Assembly: GCA_019322855.1 (NCBI GenBank)
Contig: JAHWIA010000070.1
Coordinates: 1 to 5,220 of the forward strand
Direction: 5' to 3'
Length of the DNA: 5,220 bases
Source: Candidatus Woesearchaeota archaeon
GTDB lineage: Archaea; Nanobdellota; Nanobdellia; Woesearchaeales; WJKV01
Below, one piece after another: positions 1-5,220 of the stretch. Below the pieces are notes generated by a model. The model was given only the letters and a program-made list of their open reading frames with translations, was not told the DNA's origin and searched no databases. How positions within the stretch are numbered: the stretch's first letter is position 1; each line of letters begins with the position of its first letter. The position numbers were made by a program, and so were the translations under genes.

Positions 1-394
1 ATAATGAGCTTCTCTTGTCAAATGCAAAGACTCTCAACAGATAATCATCTCTGTCCATTCTGCTTGGAAGATGCATTTTCAAGCTAACTGTTCTTGATTC
101 GCCTGCATCTATGTCAAAGATGTCAGATGCGTCAGTTATAACTCCATGCTCAAAACCATGGATCTCTGCTGACAATCTGATGTCTTCTGTATCAGCAAGA
201 CCAATAACCTTAACCTTAAGGTTCAGATCTGTATTTTTATCAACTTCGATAACTTCGTCAGTTGATATGATATCGCCGTCAAGCTTTACAAAGTCGACTG
301 CGATCGGAACTGCCTGTACTGTAGCCACAACAGCCATCAGACTTAGCAGTAATACCATCAAAACGCCAAACACTTTGATTTTGTTTGATATCAT
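1..394 (-). CDS. Secreted S-layer-like surface protein, N-terminal part (runs off window)
   Basis: The frame is open from an ATG at 394 down to base 1, giving 131 residues; the C terminus lies outside the window. Residues 1-28 form a clear Sec signal peptide: Lys5 and Lys7, a hydrophobic core from about 8 to 26, and a likely cut after Val-Gln-Ala28. The mature part opens with a beta-rich segment (FVKLDGDIIS, then VIEVDKNTDLNLKVKVIG). It continues with LSAEIHGFEHG and ends in a Leu-Pro-Ser-Arg stretch followed by YLLRVFAFDK. This rhythm (a 'value above a line, then long beta strands, then LP.R...D.Y.LRV') matches putative S-layer-like proteins I recall from Woesearchaeota and related DPANN archaea; that is recognition from memory, not a search. 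The start is supported by GGAGG ten bases upstream and by the signal peptide beginning directly at this Met. It lies 290 bp behind the PKD protein gene and probably has its own promoter. The likely role is structural, at the cell surface. The secreted nature is sure; the family is less so. Confidence 0.85.
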   Translation of the reverse strand, partial: MISNKIKVFGVLMVLLLSLMAVVATVQAVPIAVDFVKLDGDIISTDEVIEVDKNTDLNLKVKVIGLADTEDIRLSAEIHGFEHGVITDASDIFDIDAGESRTVSLKMHLPSRMDRDDYLLRVFAFDKRSSL

Positions 395-404
395 TTTTGT
401 CTTT

Positions 405-409
405 CCTCC
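405..409 (-). promoter_or_regulatory. Shine-Dalgarno site of the S-layer-like gene
   Basis: The minus strand reads GGAGG here, ten bases before the ATG at 394. The same purine-rich motif at nearly the same distance (9-10 bases) precedes the other two visible starts, so leadered, SD-dependent initiation seems usual in this genome. Confidence 0.8.
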
Positions 410-435
410 AACTGTATTTTGTTTTATTTAAGGAC

Positions 436-448
436 TATAAAGCCTTCC
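436..448 (-). promoter_or_regulatory. Second candidate BRE/TATA element, close to the start codon
   Basis: The minus strand reads GGAAGGCTTTATAG, a purine-rich BRE-like stretch followed by a TATA-like box. A start site about 25 bases downstream would fall near 414. That would give a leader of about 20 nt which still contains the GGAGG site. It is less canonical than the element at 501-516 and could be fortuitous. Both could also be used as tandem promoters giving long and short leaders. Confidence 0.4.
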
Positions 449-500
449 CAAACCCCCTATAAGGTCATTTATATTTGTTATTGCGAAGTAAATACTGCCA

Positions 501-516
501 ATATATAAACCTTTCG
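501..516 (-). promoter_or_regulatory. Archaeal BRE/TATA promoter of the S-layer-like gene
   Basis: On the minus strand the sequence is CGAAAG directly followed by GTTTATATAT, a textbook archaeal TFB recognition element plus TATA box. Transcription would begin about 25 bases downstream, near 476-478, giving a leader of roughly 80 nt before the ATG at 394. I saw no correctly spaced bacterial -35/-10 pair around it. This element is the best evidence in the window for an archaeal host, and it suggests the gene at 1-394 is transcribed independently of the PKD gene. Confidence 0.65.
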
Positions 517-576
517 GTATATTCGCTATTCTACAGTAGTTACGTTAGCAAAAACGATTTGTGTTGATTTTGTCAT

Positions 577-595
577 AAAACAAGCCGCAGGCTTG
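577..595 (-). terminator. Stem-loop followed by T run, possible terminator of the PKD protein gene
   Basis: The minus strand holds a perfect 6 bp stem, CAAGCC-TGC-GGCTTG, followed at once by TTTTA. It lies about 90 bases past the stop of the PKD gene and upstream of the BRE/TATA element of the next gene, so its position suits transcript termination. Archaeal terminators depend more on T tracts than on hairpins and this T run is short, so the call is tentative. Confidence 0.4.
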
Positions 596-639
596 GTCAT
601 CTTAGTTGTAGGTGTTTTTGCTGAAAACCTCTTTTCAAT

Positions 640-668
640 GCTCGGCTTAGGGTTTGCGTTTGCCGGGC
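640..668 (-). other. Imperfect inverted repeat just after the PKD gene stop
   Basis: Bases 640-646 and 662-668 can pair as a 7 bp stem around a 15-base loop. As minus-strand RNA the arms are GCCCGGC and GCCGAGC with one C-A mismatch; as plus-strand RNA the mismatch becomes a G-U pair. It begins 17 bases past the stop codon at 685. It may help 3'-end formation or transcript stability, or be chance. No known RNA family is recognised. Confidence 0.25.
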
Positions 669-684
669 ATTTGTTATCATGAAA

Positions 685-2499
685 TTAAGCAGTGAATTTG
701 AAATCTGCAGGAACTACTGTGATTTCCCTGTGGATTATTCTTCTTGCTTCGTCATTGCTTACAGTAATCCTTACTTCATATTCACCTGGTCTTGCATCGT
801 TTGGTATCTCAAGGAACAGATTCCTCAATTCATCCCTGTTTTCTCTGAGATCCTCAATCAGTATGCTCCTTGTTATTCCTAATTCTGGAACACTCACTCT
901 GATTGTGACATCTTCGAAATCTAAATCTGCATTATTGGTGACCAAAACTGATGCTGATAGTAATTCGCCGATAGGCAGTACCTCTCCGTTTGTCAATGCG
1001 ATCCTGTCAACAAACAAGTCGCTGTTCCTGACAATAAGATCTCCTGGCAAATATTCTACAACCGTAAGAGTGTAGCTTGCACTTACGCAATTGCTGCTAT
1101 CGTCTGTTACAGTAACTGTCACTGTGAAGTCTCCCAGTTCTGTAGGAGTTCCGCTGATCAGTCCTGTAAGAGGATTAATTGTTACGCCTGCAGGAGCTCC
1201 AGTCATGCTGAAAGTTATTGTTTCTCCATACGGATCGCTTGCAACAACTTGATATTGATAAGGCTCATTGATTGCAGCAACTTGATCAGGAATTACTGCA
1301 ATGACAGGTTCTGCTCCAACATCGCTTATCAATACATTGATAGTGACTTCATCAACGTCATAAGCGCCTTCGTTGTCATAAACATACAATCTAGCAACAT
1401 AAGTTCCTAATTGTGTATATGTGTGGATTGGATTCTGTGAATCACTCACTGTGCCATCATCAAAATCCCAATGATATCTTACAATATCTCCGTCAGGATC
1501 AAATCCAAGGCCTGTGAAACTGACTATCAAAGGATTTGTTCCTTCTGTAGGATATGCCTGTGCGATTGCAGTAGGCGGGATATTTGTCAAAGGCCTTTCT
1601 GTGACAGTAATTATTGTATCGGCGCTCGCTCTTGCACCATTAGCATCTGTCACAGTGACAGTGATTATGAAAATTCCCTCTTCTTGGAATGTGTGTATAG
1701 GATTCTGTTCAAGAGCAGTAGCTCCGTCACCGAAATCATACATGTATGTCAGGAAATCTCCGTCTTTATCTGTCCCAGTTGCTGTAAATTGCACTTCATC
1801 TCCTACATAAGCGCTTGAAGGGCCATTTACTTGCACTGTAGGCGCGTTATTTGGATTTGTCTTTGCATCCAAGACTTCTAATGATATGGTGTCACTGCCG
1901 ATATTATTTGCAGTATCAACCACTCTTACAGTAGCCATGTAATTTCCCGGTGCTGTGTAAATATGAACAGGATTCTTTCCATTTGCATAAGTACCGTCTC
2001 CGAATTCCCAGCTGTACTGAAGCTGTTCTTCTTTATCTTCATTATCAACTGCAGTAGCAAAGAATGCAACCTTCAATGGAGCTGTTCCTTTGTCTTGGCT
2101 GGCAATAGCTGTGACAAAAGGAGGCAGATCATACATCTGATTCTTGTTTACAGTGACCGTGATGGTGTCGCTTCCAATATTATTCGCACTGTCAACTACT
2201 CTTACAGTCGCATAGTATGTGCCTTCTGTCGTGTAAATATGAACTGGATTCTTTCCTTCTGCATAGGTTCCGTCTCCGAAATCCCAGCTGTATTTTAAAG
2301 TGGTATCATCGTCCTCATTATCGATTGCAGTCGCAAAAAATACAACTGTCAATGGAGCTTGTCCATAATCAGGAGATGCAATCGCAGTAACCATCGGTGG
2401 CAAATCTATCAATGAATCTGCACTGACCGGCAATACTGCGGCAATTTGTACTATCAGTACAATAGAAAAGATGATTGCAATCAGGTTTTTTGTTTTCAT
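685..2499 (-). CDS. Secreted PKD-repeat surface protein with Ig-like and S-layer-type C-terminal domains
   Basis: This gene encodes 604 residues. A Sec signal peptide covers about 1-28: MKTK, a hydrophobic core IAIIFSIVLIVQIAAVL, then a cut near VSA. Four PKD domains follow at about 36-118, 127-210, 218-300 and 308-390. Each carries the family hallmark: WDFGDGT at 72, WEFGDGT at 164, YDFGDGA at 254 and WDFDDGT at 344, followed by NP.H.Y and a G.Y...V.V.D strand. Residues about 397-482 look like a putative-Ig (He_PIG) domain, with the typical PAGVTINPLTGLISGTPTE core. Residues about 487-597 form a CARDB/S-layer-like beta domain (TNNADLDFEDVTIRV, SVPELGI, EIPNDARPGEYEVRITVSND). The protein is acidic and has one Cys (471). 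There is no C-terminal membrane helix or sorting signal, so it is probably held at the surface by other proteins or is part of the S-layer itself. The start is supported by GAGGG nine bases upstream and by the signal peptide. It sits 54 bp behind the upstream gene with a T-rich tract between; a separate promoter is possible but not clear. PKD domains in archaea usually serve in surface layers and adhesion; the exact role here is inferred. Confidence 0.93.
   Translation of the reverse strand: MKTKNLIAIIFSIVLIVQIAAVLPVSADSLIDLPPMVTAIASPDYGQAPLTVVFFATAIDNEDDDTTLKYSWDFGDGTYAEGKNPVHIYTTEGTYYATVRVVDSANNIGSDTITVTVNKNQMYDLPPFVTAIASQDKGTAPLKVAFFATAVDNEDKEEQLQYSWEFGDGTYANGKNPVHIYTAPGNYMATVRVVDTANNIGSDTISLEVLDAKTNPNNAPTVQVNGPSSAYVGDEVQFTATGTDKDGDFLTYMYDFGDGATALEQNPIHTFQEEGIFIITVTVTDANGARASADTIITVTERPLTNIPPTAIAQAYPTEGTNPLIVSFTGLGFDPDGDIVRYHWDFDDGTVSDSQNPIHTYTQLGTYVARLYVYDNEGAYDVDEVTINVLISDVGAEPVIAVIPDQVAAINEPYQYQVVASDPYGETITFSMTGAPAGVTINPLTGLISGTPTELGDFTVTVTVTDDSSNCVSASYTLTVVEYLPGDLIVRNSDLFVDRIALTNGEVLPIGELLSASVLVTNNADLDFEDVTIRVSVPELGITRSILIEDLRENRDELRNLFLEIPNDARPGEYEVRITVSNDEARRIIHREITVVPADFKFTA
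1870..2406 (-). repeat. Tandem duplication encoding PKD domains 1 and 2 (276 bp period)
   Basis: Unit 1 is about 2131-2406 and unit 2 about 1870-2130. Aligned at an offset of exactly 276 bp (92 codons), the two match closely. Over the stretch 2231-2292 against 1955-2016 I count 56 identical bases of 62. The protein units share the motifs DLPP.VTAIAS, YSW.FGDGTYA.GKNPVHIYT and VRVVD.ANNIGSDTI. PKD domains 3 and 4 are much more divergent, so domains 1 and 2 arose from a later in-frame duplication or are being homogenised. Confidence 0.9.
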
Positions 2500-2508
2500 T
2501 TTCTCTTT

Positions 2509-2513
2509 CCCTC
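2509..2513 (-). promoter_or_regulatory. Shine-Dalgarno site of the PKD protein gene
   Basis: The minus strand reads GAGGG nine bases before the ATG at 2499, within a purine-rich run. It supports this Met, which also begins the signal peptide, as the true start. Confidence 0.7.
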
Positions 2514-2530
2514 GAAATTGTGTTTTAATT

Positions 2531-2553
2531 AAAGTAAAAATAAAAAATTAAAT
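2531..2553 (-). terminator. T-rich archaeal-type terminator after the unknown secreted protein gene
   Basis: Right after the TAA stop at 2554 the minus strand reads as interrupted T runs (TTT, then six T, then five T, then TTT) with no stable hairpin. That is the usual form of archaeal intrinsic terminators. It would separate the two-gene unit upstream from the PKD gene. Because the whole gap is AT-rich, it may also contain the PKD gene's TATA box; candidates such as AAAATAAATTTA (overlapping the stop) or TTTAATTA near 2526-2533 are too weak to call. Confidence 0.6.
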
Positions 2554-3927
2554 TTATTTTTTGCTTCTTGCATTCTTGATAGCTTCCCAAACTTCCAAGC
2601 CGTTCATGCCGCCAAGAGCTTCACAGCCTGCTATATACCTGTGATATGTCATCACAGTCTTTTTTGTTCTTCTATCAATCAATTGGATCCTGTACATGTT
2701 TGCCTTTTTCTGGCCATCATATACTCCTATAGATATGTCCAAATTTTGAATGCCTATCCTTTTAGCAACTGCTGCCTGTGGCAGGCTTGGATCCAAAACA
2801 TCGCCATAGATCATGTTCATCAGTCTTTCAGCGTACTGCCTCACATCTTGGTCCTGTATTCCAGGAACCAGACCTCTCAACTGAGCCATGCTTAATGTCT
2901 GGCTAATGTCTTTCTTAGGATCAATGTTCTGTTTCTTGATGCTTTCAAGCTCAGCTTCAAGTGCTTTCTTGTCTGCTTCTGCATTGTGCGTTTCACCATT
3001 TACAACAATACCTTCCTTGCTCATGTAAGTAGTCTGCAACTGGCTCTGTCTTGCAATGGCATCAACCAAATTAAGCACACCTTTCTCACTGATCTGATCT
3101 CTTCTTGTCTTCCCTTTTTCAAGGTGCGTGACAACATAGAATGCTTTTTCTTTTGCATCATATATGACTTCTTTCTTCAGCATTTCCTTGTCTCTTGTTG
3201 CCAGATCTCTGTCAACTGCAACTGCTTCTGGTGCAGTTTTTCCTTTGTATAATTCAGGGAATGCTGCTCTGTAGAATCCTATCAAACCAAGCTCTCTTAC
3301 GCTAAGTTCTTCATCATAGCCCAATGGGAACTTGACAAGTGTCCTTCCATCTTGTTCAACCATGTATGGTTTCAATGCAGGATCTATCATCTGTTCAAGA
3401 GTTCCTGGGAAAAGAACATTTCTCAGCACTTCAACCTGTTTTTCTTCTGTTATTCTTTGCGGTGCTATAACTTCACTTCCATCTCCCCCAACGAATCTGA
3501 ATAATGCAGAATATGCGCCGTCTGCATTTCTTTGCAGGGCCAATGTGATATTGAATTGCTTGCCTGCAGTGTCTTTCTTAAAAGCTTCATTGTTAAGCCA
3601 TAGATTCTTCAGCTTTTCCATAAGAGCTTTTGCTTCTTCTGTCTTAAGATCTTCATTATCAAAAGTTTCTCCCCACTGTGTCTTCACAGTTGTCCAGACA
3701 GGTTTCTTTTCTCCTTCAGGCTGTCCTTCTTCATTGCCAGGCTGTCCTGGTTGTCCTGGCTGTTCGCCTGGTTGTCCGCTTTCGCTTCCTGGATTTTCAG
3801 GAGCTTCATTTCCTGGTTTCTTTGGAGGCGGTGTGAAATCTTCTTGGGCAAGAGCATCCTTAGCTGCTAATCCTCCCAATAGCAATGTTCCGCCTGTTAT
3901 TGTAAGCACGATTCTTGTCAAACTCAT
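2554..3927 (-). CDS. Secreted protein of unknown function with Gln-Pro-Gly linker
   Basis: This gene encodes 457 residues and I do not recognise the family. Residues 1-27 are a Sec signal peptide: Arg5, the core IVLTITGGTLLLGGLAA, and a likely cut after Ala-Leu-Ala27. There is no lipobox Cys. Residues 30-76 are a low-complexity linker rich in Pro, Gly, Glu and Gln, including GQPGEQPGQPGQPG at 51-64. The remainder, about 77-457, is one charged, apparently globular alpha/beta region, with a likely helical or short coiled segment near 317-333 (ADKKALEAELESIKKQ). The C-terminal part is beta-leaning (LDISIGVYD, MYRIQLIDRRTKKTVMTYHRY) and followed by a short helix. The only Cys is 435. No catalytic motif or membrane helix is visible past the signal. 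GGAGG nine bases upstream and the signal peptide fix the start. It follows the barrel-like gene by 38 bp with no T-run between, so the two are probably co-transcribed and may act together outside the membrane; that partnership is inferred from position only. Confidence 0.9.
   Translation of the reverse strand: MSLTRIVLTITGGTLLLGGLAAKDALAQEDFTPPPKKPGNEAPENPGSESGQPGEQPGQPGQPGNEEGQPEGEKKPVWTTVKTQWGETFDNEDLKTEEAKALMEKLKNLWLNNEAFKKDTAGKQFNITLALQRNADGAYSALFRFVGGDGSEVIAPQRITEEKQVEVLRNVLFPGTLEQMIDPALKPYMVEQDGRTLVKFPLGYDEELSVRELGLIGFYRAAFPELYKGKTAPEAVAVDRDLATRDKEMLKKEVIYDAKEKAFYVVTHLEKGKTRRDQISEKGVLNLVDAIARQSQLQTTYMSKEGIVVNGETHNAEADKKALEAELESIKKQNIDPKKDISQTLSMAQLRGLVPGIQDQDVRQYAERLMNMIYGDVLDPSLPQAAVAKRIGIQNLDISIGVYDGQKKANMYRIQLIDRRTKKTVMTYHRYIAGCEALGGMNGLEVWEAIKNARSKK
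3736..3777 (-). repeat. Short tandem repeat encoding the Gln-Pro-Gly linker
   Basis: The stretch encodes residues 51-64, built from reiterated Gly-Gln-Pro-Gly-type units. On the plus strand the DNA shows repeated TGTCCTGG/TGTCCTGGC-like 9-mers. Such repeats can change in copy number by slippage in steps that keep the frame. The linker probably spaces the globular domain away from the N-terminal signal region. Confidence 0.75.
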
Positions 3928-3936
3928 TTTATTCTT

Positions 3937-3941
3937 CCTCC
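3937..3941 (-). promoter_or_regulatory. Shine-Dalgarno site of the unknown secreted protein gene
   Basis: The minus strand reads GGAGG nine bases before the ATG at 3927, inside the 38 bp gap after the stop of the upstream gene. It allows independent translation of the second gene of a shared transcript. Confidence 0.8.
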
Positions 3942-3965
3942 ATTATTGTTTTGGTTATTATTTTA

Positions 3966-5220
3966 TCATTCCAGTACAAGACCGTTGAAGTATTGTCTTG
4001 CACCAGCTCTAACTGCAAAATCATCTCCGCCTGCTTTTTTTGCAATGTATTCAAAGTTACCGTAAAGTGTTGTTCCGTCTGTTGTTGTGAATTCTGTGCC
4101 TACGAAGCCTCTGTTCTGTTCCAATGAGCGTCTTCCATATTGTCTTTCAAAGCCTCCTGTCAAGGAAACTTTTCCGAAATATGTGCTTGTTGGAATAAGA
4201 GTAACTTTTCCTTCTACCCTTCCATAAGTCATATCTGCTTCTTCGTTTCTTCCGCCAACACCGTCGATCTGCACTGCCCAGTTGAAATCGTTTGCAATTG
4301 TAGCTCTTCTCAAGGCTCTTGCAGGATCTTCATTGTTTACTGGATTAGCATTTTCCTGAGCAATCTGTTTGCCGACAGTACTGAAGATGATGCTTCCGCC
4401 CCCTTCATAGCTGTCATGATTGACCATCGCTCTTGCACCCAACCAAAGATTAGGCCTCATTCCTGTCCACTTGCCCACATTACCATATAGATTGAAAACT
4501 CCTGTGTTTTGATGGTTTTCACTTATCCTTCGTTCGCCAGGAGCAGGATTCTCATTATGTACCCAAGTCCTATTATGTAAATAGAATGCAGATGCTACTG
4601 CATCATTATTAACATTCAAAGTTGCGCCGACATGTCCCTGCGCAACATCAATCCTGTTTTTGATTTCTGGATTGTCTATGTGAAAAGCAGGGCTTCCATA
4701 CAAACCTCTGTTGCTGACACTTGAATTTGTGCGCGTATCAACACGTCCGGCCAATACTCCTCCGCTCAATGTTACATTTCCAGTTGTATCTCCGCTTGCG
4801 AATCTTTGTGTTATATCAAGATTAGCTTGTCCGAATCGTTGAATAGCTTCTGTCTTGACTTTAGATTCTGATCCGATATCATCAAGACGTCTGTTTTCTG
4901 TTTCTGTATTGTCTACTCCTGCTTCACCGCCAACTGTTAATCTTGCGCTTGTCTTCTTATCCAGAGTAGAAGCTCCAAAAGAAGCATACAAATGTCCTTT
5001 TCCGCCATAAGTGCCAGCATCTCCGCCAGCGTTTACACCGAAACTTGCCTGGTCTCCTCTGAATATTTTTGCGAGTTCGAATCCTGCGCCGTATTTTACT
5101 TTTTCATCGTTGTCGCTGGTTCCGCTTCCTCTGCTCGCAGTACCGAAGATCTGCCAGGTACTGTCTCTTCCTGTAAGTCCGCCAGTAGCTGTAGGATTGT
5201 GCTTTCCAAAACCGATTCTG
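3966..5220 (-). CDS. Beta-barrel-like surface protein, C-terminal part (start outside window)
   Basis: The frame is open from the window edge to a TGA at 3966, giving 417 complete codons. There is an in-frame TTG at 4991, but the 76 codons before it read as the same kind of protein (for example VKYGAGFELAKIF, ASFGVNAGGDAG), so the true start is upstream and unseen. The sequence is rich in Gly, Asn, Thr and Arg and reads as a long series of amphipathic strands alternating hydrophobic and polar residues, joined by short Gly/Asp/Asn turns or longer polar loops. Examples are ARLTVGGEAGV, NVTLSGGVLAGRV, FNLYGNVGKW and KVSLTGGFERQYG, and at the end TTLYGNFEYIAKK, GGDD, FAVRAGARQYF. There is almost no long hydrophobic stretch, and no Cys. 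This is the pattern of bacterial outer-membrane barrels. The last strand ends in an aromatic (Phe411) but is followed by six residues (NGLVLE), so it is not a standard C-terminal beta signal. No family is recognised. The alternative is a soluble, all-beta S-layer or adhesin fold. It is followed after 38 bp by the unknown secreted protein gene, probably in one operon. Confidence 0.85.
   Translation of the reverse strand, partial: RIGFGKHNPTATGGLTGRDSTWQIFGTASRGSGTSDNDEKVKYGAGFELAKIFRGDQASFGVNAGGDAGTYGGKGHLYASFGASTLDKKTSARLTVGGEAGVDNTETENRRLDDIGSESKVKTEAIQRFGQANLDITQRFASGDTTGNVTLSGGVLAGRVDTRTNSSVSNRGLYGSPAFHIDNPEIKNRIDVAQGHVGATLNVNNDAVASAFYLHNRTWVHNENPAPGERRISENHQNTGVFNLYGNVGKWTGMRPNLWLGARAMVNHDSYEGGGSIIFSTVGKQIAQENANPVNNEDPARALRRATIANDFNWAVQIDGVGGRNEEADMTYGRVEGKVTLIPTSTYFGKVSLTGGFERQYGRRSLEQNRGFVGTEFTTTDGTTLYGNFEYIAKKAGGDDFAVRAGARQYFNGLVLE

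Noticed and set aside
111..431. Plus-strand open frames opposite each gene (for example 111-431, 692-1075, 3332-3988).
   Set aside because: They overlap strongly supported minus-strand genes, and their translations are Ser/Cys-rich shadows without signal peptides, SD sites or recognisable domains.
646..671. A tiny minus-strand reading frame starting ATG CCC GGC just after the PKD gene.
   Set aside because: It stops after seven codons and has no SD site.
529..684. The frame of the PKD gene stays open for 52 codons past its TAA stop, up to a TAG at 526-528.
   Set aside because: The translation (Lys/Thr/Pro-rich, no beta pattern) does not resemble the domain before it, the preceding domain ends naturally, and a gap of this length is open by chance fairly often. 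A readthrough extension is not supported.
2523..2560. A dedicated TATA box for the PKD gene in the 54 bp gap.
   Set aside because: The gap is almost entirely A/T, so TATA-like strings are expected by chance, and no convincing BRE is next to any of them.
3736..3777. The GQPG repeats as a collagen-like triple helix.
   Set aside because: The run is only about 14 residues and does not keep a strict Gly-X-Y period; a flexible linker is a better reading.
4985..4991. TTG at 4991 or the nearby ATG at 4987 as the start of the barrel-like gene.
   Set aside because: The ATG is in a different frame, and the 76 codons before the TTG encode the same strand-turn pattern without any stop, so the gene starts beyond the window.

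Overview
The window most likely comes from an uncultivated archaeon of the DPANN type (Woesearchaeota/Pacearchaeota-like). Four lines of evidence support this. A BRE/TATA promoter of archaeal form (CGAAAG followed by GTTTATATAT on the minus strand) lies upstream of the first gene. The protein end-domains resemble putative S-layer-like proteins that I recall from these lineages. The gene set consists of secreted proteins with PKD repeats. Each of the three visible starts has a purine-rich Shine-Dalgarno site 9-10 bases before the ATG. The taxonomic call is an inference: there is no rRNA or other marker gene here, and one gene (the beta-barrel-like protein) would look at home in a bacterium with an outer membrane.

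All four genes are on the minus strand, so transcription runs from high to low coordinates. In that order they are as follows. (1) 5220-3966 is the C-terminal 417 codons of a Gly/Asn-rich protein with alternating beta strands, resembling an outer-membrane-type barrel; its start lies outside the window. (2) 3927-2554 is a 457-residue secreted protein of unknown function with a Gln-Pro-Gly linker. It follows 38 bp behind gene 1 with no terminator between them, so the two are probably one operon. A T-rich terminator (2531-2553) follows it. (3) 2499-685 is a 604-residue secreted protein with four PKD domains, one putative-Ig (He_PIG-like) domain and a C-terminal S-layer/CARDB-like beta domain. PKD domains 1 and 2 are a visible tandem duplication with a 276 bp period. 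(4) 394-1 is the N-terminal 131 residues of a second secreted protein of the S-layer-like type, with its own promoter region and Shine-Dalgarno site.

The 290 bp gap between genes 3 and 4 (395-684) holds three possible stem-loops in its upstream half, the strong BRE/TATA site at 501-516 and a second candidate at 436-448. No tRNA, rRNA, CRISPR array, insertion sequence or attachment site was seen.

What links the genes is location. The three with visible N termini all have Sec-type signal peptides, and every product appears beta-rich or exported. The locus therefore reads as a cell-surface module. The combination of a barrel-like protein, a co-transcribed secreted partner of unknown fold, and S-layer/PKD proteins in an archaeal context is the most interesting aspect.
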